Positions 56,744-64,000 of a DNA stretch of 64,000 nt are shown piece after piece. The stretch covers positions 27,204 through 91,203 of the forward strand of contig WTPW01000447.1 of assembly GCA_009809945.1 (NCBI GenBank), written 5' to 3'. The stretch's first letter is position 1. Each line of letters opens with the position of its first letter. The translations under genes and the position numbers were made by a program. Origin of the DNA: Gigaspora margarita. Taxonomy: Eukaryota; Glomeromycota; Glomeromycetes; Diversisporales; Gigasporaceae. The notes under the pieces are model-generated. The model did not search any database and was not told the origin of the DNA. It saw only the letters and a list, made by a program, of their open reading frames with translations.

Positions 56744-57250
56744 TAGTATTGTCATGGGACAGCTTTGGACAATAATTTGGACAATTTTGAACAATTAAAT
56801 AAAGTAAAATTACTTAAAATTTTATTAAGATAACCTATTTTAATTTTAACTGAAATATGTTTAGCACTAAAAAAAATATATAGTTAGGGCTATGATATTT
56901 ATTACGTAATATCCATTTACTATAGAGACTTACCCCCTCACCCCACCTAAGACCAATCAAAATGCTCAATTTTGTTACACAAAAAAATATATTTATCCCA
57001 TATTTTATTATAATTATGGTTAAATAATTCTTGATTTTGATTGGCTAGTAGTCTATCTTGTGTAATATAAGATTTTGTCTGACCCCCACCCCCTAAAATA
57101 TTATGTAATAAATATCATTGCCCTTATATATTTTTTAGATAGATTTATTAATTATTAAAGCCTGAACAAGCTTTGAACAATCTTGGATGTTGGACAATTT
57201 TGAACGTAGAAAAGCCAAAAAAGGCTATAGAGCCAAAATATACAATACTG
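56744..57250. mobile_element. hAT-like MITE (ends YAGTATTGT), perfect 8-bp duplication, with nested MITE
   Basis: Third copy of the 46000-46279 family, reversed. CCATATAG is on both sides (56736-56743 and 57251-57258). Without the nested 237-bp element it is about 270 bp. Confidence 0.85.
56887..57123. mobile_element. PIF/Harbinger-like MITE (TIR GGGCWATGATATTTATTAC), TSD TTA
   Basis: GGGCTATGATATTTATTACG on the left faces the complement of GGGCAATGATATTTATTACA. TTA flanks it (56884-56886 and 57124-57126). The uninterrupted MITE copies show ATAGTTATATA here, confirming the empty site. Confidence 0.82.
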
Positions 57251-57732
57251 CCATATAGCACTACTGTATATGTTCAAAAATAGGCCACTATCTAAAATAA
57301 GCTACCACAGATCAAAATCCAATATACCAGGTCCCAATCAGGTACCATATTATTATAATTAAAAAATATATAAAATACTACATATTGGTGACCTGCTATA
57401 TATATATCATATAGTTTGGCTAATTTTACATATATCGGGTACTCAATATGTATATATAATGAAAATAACTTTTAAATCTATATATTTTAAATTATCATTT
57501 ACAATACAAATATTCTATATATTTAAAAAATTTATTCTTTATGATTTAAAATTTAATAATTTTTACTACTAAAATTTTTTTAATTTGATATATATCAGGT
57601 ATCTAATATATATGCAGTAGGAATATTTTAGTTATTCTTATAGTAAGAAATAACTGAAATTTATTTTTATTCCTACCATATTGTATATATGCACATGCCT
57701 TTATTTATTTTTTTTGCAATATGTACATTAAT

Positions 57733-59068
57733 ATGACCAATATATTTGTGCTTGAAAATTTAGAAAATTTGCTAAAAATCAAACAAGATACTACTCTTAA
57801 ATTTTGAGAAAAATTTATTTTACAATAGGAAGTTATAAAAATACAACAAATAATTTAACAAAATTGCTTGATATTGAACCAAACAGCAAATTTGCACTAA
57901 GATATCGAGCAGAAGCCTATTATCTAATAGAAAAATATAAAGAATCATTAATAGTCATAGGACATGTCTTTAAAAAATGGTCCAAATGTTGTTTATAATA
58001 AAAATTATAATAAAAATATATGAATTTACTATAGATATGGATTAAAAGATTTTTTTAAATCTAACTTATTAACTTAAAATTAAAATTTTCGGGAGTATAG
58101 AACAAGAAAAGAAGAAAAAATTGGGCTTAAAGATTGAATTAAAATTTTGCCGATTTTGCACAAAATGAAAATGTAACTTCACCAAAAGCGAATATTTTCT
58201 GATTTTAAGATAATGCGTACATGTAAAATCATGCTCTGAACAACTTTTTTAGTCGAAGAAAGTATTTATCTTGTAAGAAAAATGGGTTGTCTATGTGCTA
58301 AAGTTAAAATTTATCATATTTCATAATACAACTTTTTTTTCTTATTAGGTAACCTACTTTGGGCTCTTAAGCAAAGTTGTTCAGCATGTAATTTTACATC
58401 ACATTTGAAATTGATTCGCGTTTTTCGGACCTTTTACTAGTGAAAAATGGGTTTAAAGTTGGAAAAAAAAATCTTTTTTAAAAAAAAATTAAACCCATTT
58501 TTCACTAGTAAAAGGTCTGAAAAACGCGAATCAATTTCAAATGTGATGTAAAATTACATGCCGAACAACTTTGCTTAAGAGCCCAAAGTAGGTTGCCTAA
58601 TAAGGAAAAAAGTTGTATTATGAAATATGATAAATTTTAACTTTAGCACATAGACAACCCATTTTTCTTACAAGATAACATACTTTCTTCGACTAAGTAA
58701 AGTTGTTCAGAGCATAATTTTACATGTACCCATTATTTTAAAATTGGAAAATATTCGCTTTTGGCGAAGTTACATTTTCGTTTTGTGCAAAATCAACAAA
58801 ATTTTAATTCAATCTTTAAGCCCAATTTTTTCTTCTCCCCTTGTTCTATATTCCCGAAAAATTTAATTTTAAGTTAATAAGTTAGATTTAAAAGAATCTT
58901 CTAATCCATATCTATAGTAAATTTATATGTTTTTATTATAATTTTTATTATAAATAGCAATTAAAAGGACATGTCCTATGACTGTTAAATGATGTAAATA
59001 AATTACTAAAAATTAAGACAAATAATGAATGGATATCAAAACTTTTAGCAAAAATCATTGAAAAGTAA
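57733..59068 (+). pseudogene. TPR-repeat gene fragment, split by a TTAA-flanked palindrome
   Basis: Left piece, to 57951: L-L-K-I-K-Q-D-T-T, a stop and frameshift near 57802, then I-Y-F-T-I-G-S-Y-K, L-L-D-I-E-P-N-S-K-F-A-L-R-Y-R and A-Y-Y-L-I-E-K-Y-K-E-S-L, the alternating helix pattern of TPR units of 34 aa. Right piece, 58989-59068: N-D-V-N-K-L-L-K-I-K-T-N-N-E-W-I, ending in TAA. The two pieces are in the same frame when the 1033-bp insert and one TTAA are removed (the junction reads E-S-L-N-D-V-N-K-L-L). TPR proteins are protein-binding scaffolds; a specific role cannot be inferred. The start is missing and at least one upstream frameshift exists, so the gene was probably already decayed or is a fragment. 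Confidence 0.75.
57952..58984. mobile_element. TTAA-flanked palindromic element, piggyBac-like (1033 bp)
   Basis: The flanks are TTAA (57948-57951 and 58985-58988). The ends are YAGTCATAGGACATGTC, inverted. The whole element is one near-perfect palindrome: left arm 57952-58465, right arm 58480-58984, centre in A/T runs near 58470. Arm motifs such as ATTGATTCGCGTTTTTCGGA and CTTAAGCAAAGTTGTTCAGC recur exactly inverted. TTAA duplication is characteristic of piggyBac. No transposase was seen. Confidence 0.85.
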
Positions 59069-59440
59069 ATATAAAAGTTATTGTGCTTAATTATATATTC
59101 GTTGAATTAATAGAGAGTAAGCAAAAAAATTTTTTTAATTTTATTTATGCAGCATAAACTAAATAAAGTAGACTTTGCTCAATTAATTTTTGGTATGTGT
59201 ATAACATTTATTGAAATTGGTATGTTTTGTCAAATTACCCTTTAATCAACTATATATCTGTTAAATAACCAGATCATGAATACAAATTTCATTTCATATA
59301 ACTTTAAATATATGCTTTTTATTTTAGACATTTATTCTAAACAATTACGACCATTAAATTATTAGCTTATAACTACAAAGTTTATGTGTTAATAAAACAT
59401 ATAAATTAGGTTATTTTTATCTTTACAGAATTAACTTCAA
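59069..59440. other. AT-rich spacer between TPR and Sel1 fragments
   Basis: I see no supported coding sequence here. Confidence 0.4.
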
Positions 59441-60362
59441 AAAGATGAATATAAAGTATTCACTCAGTTCAAAAATCTGCTACTATGGGGCATATTAATT
59501 GTCTTGGTTATTGTTATAAATATAGAATAGGGGTTGAAAAGAATGAAAACAAAGCATTTATATATTATCAAAAATCAGTAAACATGAAGGGTATAGCGAT
59601 TTAAAGAAGTGGCCAAGTTGTCACTCCTAAGCGGTAGGTCGAAAGTTCAAATCTCTCTAATGATGATAACGAAAATTAGACCTGTGTTATGGTAACTGTG
59701 GCTCAGATTAGTTGGGTAAGAAACCTGTAATCTTGGTTCTACCATCTTGAATAGAAGCTCTCAGGCACAATAGTGTTATTGTTATACTGAAAATCTAAGA
59801 AACCAGAAAAACAGAAACCTGTTTGGAAAGTTCCGAATAAGGAGCTAGATTAAGATCTTTGATAGCACTACCATAAATAAGATCAGTGCCAGGACCTGAA
59901 CGAACCTTATAAGGGCAAAGAGAGGTACCTAGTGGTTCAGAGTAAAACCTGACTGCAAGTGTCAGTATGATGCAGATGCGTCAGTTACTAAAAATACAGA
60001 AATAACTATAAAATAGAATGTGGTTGTTTATTGGTCTATAAGCCAGTTGTTAGACTGGTCTAGTTAGATCTAGGTTTGTCCTGGATAAGGCTAGTACGGC
60101 TGATTACACTTGATTATTCTAGAGGTAATAGAGTAAGCCAGGTTTGTTAAAGAGTAGTATTATAGCATATATTGGAGACCAGAGAATTTAATTAGACAAC
60201 TTCTGTAGTTGTGTTGTAGGTATGGTAGCTAGTGTAGAACCTTCAGGCAAACTACTTAAATTAGGCACCAAAAGTGCACGTGTAGCTAGTTGTATCCTCA
60301 TTTCATGTATATAATATAATGTGAAAATAAGTAACAATAAAATCATGGCGAGGTAGTCTAAG

Positions 60363-60409
<47 letters not shown>

Positions 60410-60465
60410 AGTAGACATGTATAGTTCTAATAGAATATATCAAGTTGGTTATTGTTATTATTTTT
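59441..60465 (+). pseudogene. Sel1-repeat gene fragment, interrupted by a SINE
   Basis: Left piece: K-D-E-Y-K-V-F-T, a one-base frameshift near 59468, then Q-K-S-A-T-M-G-H-I-N, C-L-G-Y-C-Y-K-Y-R-I-G-V-E-K-N and K-A-F-I-Y-Y-Q-K-S-V-N-M. This is the Sel1-like repeat pattern (about 36 aa, G-Y-C-Y-x-x-G-I-G-V, A-x-x-x-Y-Q-K-S-A). After the SINE the same repeat resumes at about 60406: K-T-V-D-M-Y-S-S-N-R-I-Y-Q-V-G-Y-C-Y-Y-F, then TAA. Sel1 proteins are adaptor-like, often in signalling complexes. Neither end of the gene is present, so it is a fragment or relic. The neighbouring TPR fragment need not be the same gene. Confidence 0.75.
59597..60408 (+). mobile_element. tRNA-headed SINE family A, full-length copy with long poly(A)
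   Basis: The tRNA-like head AGTGGCCAAGTTGTCAC (box A) and AAAGTTCAAATCTC (box B) are followed by the family A body and a tail of about 43 A (60366-60408). CAGTARACATG and TATAG occur on both sides (59576-59596 and 60409-60424; the left copy has five extra bases), marking the target duplication inside the Sel1 frame. Confidence 0.82.
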
Positions 60466-61010
60466 AATTGTTTTTGCTTTTTTTATTTTATTTAATATTT
60501 TTTTTTTAACTTTTTTTTATTTTTTTTTTATTAAATTTTTGTCACTTTATTTATTTTTATTTTTATTATTATTTTTTTTAACATTTTTTTTTAATTTTTT
60601 TTTAATTTATTTTTTAATTTATTTTATTTTTTTATTTATTTTAATTTTTTAATGTTTTTTTTTATTTAGATTATTTTTTTGTATTTTTCACTTATTCTGC
60701 TTTTTATTTTTATTTTTTTTATTTATATTTTTTTATTTTTGTTTTTTCTTTTATTTTTGTTTTTTTTTATTTTGTTATTTTTTTATTTTATTTTTAATTT
60801 TATCTTTTTATTATATTTTGTTTTTTATTTTTATTTTAAAATTTTTTTTAACTGTTTTTACTTTTTTTTTATTTTTTTTATTTTTTTTTAGTTTTATTTT
60901 TTATTATTATTTTTTTTATATTTAATTTATTTTTAATTTTTTTTAATTCTTTAATGGCAGCTTTTGCCATCAGAATTTTATTTATTTTAATTTTTTTAAT
61001 TTATTATTAT
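60466..61010. repeat. T-rich low-complexity stretch
   Basis: T runs broken by A and occasional G. The apparent Phe/Leu-rich open frames are composition effects. Confidence 0.7.
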
Positions 61011-61012
61011 TA

Positions 61013-61665
61013 TCCCTTAATCTATAAGCAATTCCAGGCAAATTTGCCTAGAAAATTGCTATAAAGATACTTAAGATCTATATTTTTTAAACCTTAAAAT
61101 ATTTAATTAAAAAATTTTTTGATAATATTTGAAAATAAGAATTAGATTATAGTAGTTTTTAATTTTATATTATAAGAAAAAAGTTTAAGTTGCTTATAAG
61201 CTAAAAATAGACAAATTTTAAAAAATTTATTAGCCAAAAAAATTATTTACTCATTTTTGGCAAACTCTATAAATATTAGCTCTAGCTTCCTGTTCTAATA
61301 CAATATTATAGTTTATAAAAAGGATTACAACTTTAATTATTGCAACTTTTGTGATTTACTTGTAAAAATTAGGACTTGAATTAGAAGTGAAATTTTTTTT
61401 TATAGATGGGAACATATAAAATTTAAGAAAATCTAAAGAAAAGTTTTATAGTAAAAATTTTAAAATAAAAACTTTAAACTTTTATTACTTTAAAGTTTAT
61501 TAACATTTTTAAAAAATTTTTATAATAAAGTTTATAAAATATATTTAAAAAAATATTCTATAAATAAAGTATATCCTATATTCTTAATAAACTTTTATTT
61601 TTTTAAAAAATTGTAAATATTTCTAAAAATTCTAGGCAAATTTGCCTGAAATACAGTTTAAGAAA
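61013..61665. mobile_element. Mariner-like MITE (TIR TCCCTTAA), TA-flanked, copy 2 (653 bp)
   Basis: TCCCTTAATCTATAAGCAAT on the left faces the decayed complement TTTCTTAAACTGTATTTCAG. TA at 61011-61012 and 61666-61667. It aligns over its whole length with 22235-22890. Confidence 0.8.
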
Positions 61666-61667
61666 TA

Positions 61668-61842
61668 ACATTTTTTTAATAATTTTTATTTTTTTAAATA
61701 ATTTTTTTTTAATTATTTTTTAGTTCTAGATCTAGATTAGATCTTTACATAATTTTTTTTATTTATATATTTATTTTTTTTGTCTTTTTTTTTATTTATA
61801 CCTTTTATTTATTTTTTTTTTAATATTTTTTACTATATTTAT
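61668..61842. repeat. T-rich low-complexity stretch
   Basis: T runs with one AGATCTAGATTAGATC patch near 61730. No gene. Confidence 0.5.
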
Positions 61843-63129
61843 CTTTTTTTTTTAACTAGTAGTCCTGCTTTTATTTTAGGAGATTGTAAAAGTTTACATA
61901 ATTTAGTTACGGTAAGTTAATAAGCTACATTCAATTTTTTAGCTACTAACTAAATCCTCCTTTTTTAAATAAAAACTTACTCGATACCAAAGTACCCAGG
62001 TGTGATCTGCCATGACAACTAATTCTTCTTATACAGAGGCCCGCAACTCACTGCAAGTTATTTCTGTAATCACTGAATGGCTACTGTTAGCCTTGTCAAG
62101 ACCACCATTTTCTTTAAATCCTTCTCACTAAAGATTGTACCTGTTGAGAAAACCTCTACCCGGTTACTATTAAATTACCTGGATATCTGGATAAATTACT
62201 ATGTCACACAATTGCAAGTTCTACCTGGGTACAATCACTACTTCTCATTTTACTTCGATGATGGAATGATTTTACTTAGATCCATCACAAGAAAAAAAAT
62301 AAAATGAACTGAAATATAAAGGGGAGTATAAAAAAAGGAGGAAACTACTAGTCCTAAATGAAATACCAAGTAATAAAAGTAAAAAGAAACAAGATGAGAA
62401 AAACAAAGAAAAGACAATCTCGACAAAATTGAAATGAAATCTAGACTCTATAAAAATTATATAATACTGTAGAACCAGTCTACTTAAGTATTATATATAC
62501 AATAATAGAAACAAAAGAAAAAAAGAAAAAAAAAGAAAAACAGATATAGTAAAGTTTGCCTTGTAGCTTGGTTTGTGAGAAATTTCTGCAAATGATCCAA
62601 AACATCTTTAACATGTCATTCACTATTTACTTCACAGCTAAAGACCACTCGTGATGTTGATTTCAAATAGATAGGCATTCCCGATTTGAAAGGAATAAAC
62701 ATTGCTGATCTTTTGGAAGAGGTAAACTGAAATGCCCACTTTGTTGAAATTTCGAAATACCAAAGGAGCAAGAGGGAAGTGCACCAAATTGTAGAGGCTT
62801 GAAAGAGTTATGCTGTACTGAATATTATATCTAACCAAGTATTTCTGTCTGTTTTCATATCCAAAAACCTTGACAAAACTGTCTACTACTTCTTTGCTTG
62901 GTAGTTTTCCATACTTCTGCTAAGAGGCCTCGCTTAGGTGGGTCCTCTTTTTCAACTCTATTTCAGTAATGACCAGCTTTGGTTCAAGAAGAACCAAATA
63001 CTCAGTGAATAGCCTTGAGTCCCAGCTGGTGAAAGTGTAGCTTTGTTGCATATTATACATAATAACTGTACAGTTTTTGTAGATCGGTGTTCTTGAAAAA
63101 TTTGGTGTAAGGGATCGTTGGAAAGAGTG
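61843..63129 (-). mobile_element. Non-autonomous retroelement related to 50735-51843
   Basis: TATATTTAT flanks it (61834-61842 and 63130-63138), with a T run at the left edge (61844-61853) as tail. The 5' end is ACTCTTTCCAACGATCCC. The strip TGCTGATCTTTTGGARGNGG and TTGAAATTTCGAAANACCAAAGGAG (62700-62765) matches 51421-51485. No RT domain was seen. Confidence 0.6.
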
Positions 63130-63138
63130 TATATTTAT

Positions 63139-64000
63139 TATTTTTTATTTAATTTTTAAGTTTTTTTTTTATTATATATTTTATTTAAATTATTTATTTT
63201 TGTTATTTATTATTTTTTTTTAATTTTTCCTGTTACACTTTTTATAAATAACTTTATTATTAGCATTATCCATTTTGAAGCAATCTTTCTTTGTCATTAG
63301 TGCCATCTATTTTGGAGCAATAGTTTCAGATTTCGTCGTTAGCGTCATTAGTTGGTGCTTTGTTGTTGGTGTTGACCATTTTGGTATATTATTCATCACT
63401 GCCGCCATTGGTATTTTTCTTTTTTGTATATTTTTATTAATGTACTTTAGTTCTAAATACACTTTTTTTTAGTTTTTTTTCTTTTTTAGATTCTTTGAGT
63501 GATTTCATGATTGTCTCAAGTGTTGCTAATTTCAATATTGCTTTGGGTGCATTTTAGAAATTTTGCTTTAGCATTTCTTGTATGACTATGTGGTGTCTTG
63601 TCACCAATTTTGTAAGTATTTTAGGATTTCTTGGCATAGATTTCATTTTGGGTGCCCCGTCAGTTTTCTTAAGTGCTCTTTGTGCGAGTTCATGATTGCT
63701 TTAGATGTCTTATTACCAATTTTGATATTGCTTTGGTGCATTTTGGGGTGTTTTGTAAATTTACCTTGGGTACTTTGTTAGTTTTCTTAGGCGTTTTCAT
63801 GTAGTTTTATAGTTGCTTTAGGTGTTTTGTTACCGATTTGTTGAACTTTTTTTTTTTTTTTAGCAATTATGGTCATTGGGTGTTTCTGCCTTTGTTAGTG
63901 TCATATTATCACTAGTATTTCATTAGTTATTTGCTATAGAATTGTATATTATAGATGTTAGATTCCAAATTGTAACCAATTTGTTAGAGAATTGTTTATA
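63139..64000. repeat. T/G-rich stretch with imperfect ~110-bp repeats
   Basis: Words such as GCTTTAGGTGTTTTGTTACC, TTGGTGCATTTTGGGG, TTTTCTTAGGCG and CAATTTTG recur at roughly 100-120-bp spacing from 63480 to the window end. Open frames here carry no domain. Function unknown. Confidence 0.5.

Noticed and set aside
60452..60891. Membrane-protein-like Phe/Leu-rich open frames
   Set aside because: Pure T-rich low complexity; no transmembrane protein features beyond composition.
62077..62307. 76-aa open frame with hydrophobic stretch
   Set aside because: It lies on the plus strand of a minus-strand retroelement and has no counterpart in the related copy.

Overview
The window is an AT-rich, intron-containing eukaryotic sequence that consists almost entirely of transposable elements and broken genes. 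Short GT-AG introns (66-90 bp), fragments of TPR and Sel1 repeat genes, BED-finger hAT elements and LINEs with APE endonuclease, RT and RNase H point to a repeat-rich fungus. Glomeromycotina (Rhizophagus-like arbuscular mycorrhizal fungi) is my best guess; this is inference from style, not a database result. Only one host gene looks intact: a four-exon SAM-dependent methyltransferase at 11004-12080.

Layout. 1-11000: T-rich tandem repeats, a tRNA-headed SINE split by a TWA-duplicating element, several MITEs and long featureless stretches. 11004-12080: the methyltransferase. 12180-16500: MITEs and a minisatellite. 16510-22182: an element with 8-bp target duplications, carrying an assembly gap and a nested 4.3-kb plus-strand LINE. 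23134-28122: a 4.4-kb hAT transposon with a dead transposase, sitting inside another hAT-like element. 29797-30517: an assembly gap. 30518-34947: a strange 58-bp comb in which the sequence is overwritten by T. 34926-42537: a full-length but decayed minus-strand LINE inside a MITE. 42900-49600: nested MITEs and SINEs. 50237-57258: a cluster of hAT-like elements nested up to three deep. 57733-60465: a TPR gene and a Sel1 gene, each cut by an insertion. 60466-64000: T-rich sequence, another mariner-like MITE and a retroelement.

Most element boundaries were fixed by finding terminal inverted repeats together with target-site duplications, and in several cases by an empty site in another copy in the same window. 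The most unusual signal is the comb. Over 2.5 kb, T blocks recur every 58 bp without drift, with 3 original bases showing through each block. Comparison with unmasked copies of the same MITE shows that these are overwritten bases, not inserted T tracts. I read it as a data-processing artefact beside a gap, not as biology. The most informative biological finding is a 1.03-kb, nearly perfect palindrome flanked by TTAA: removing it in silico rejoins a TPR reading frame exactly.
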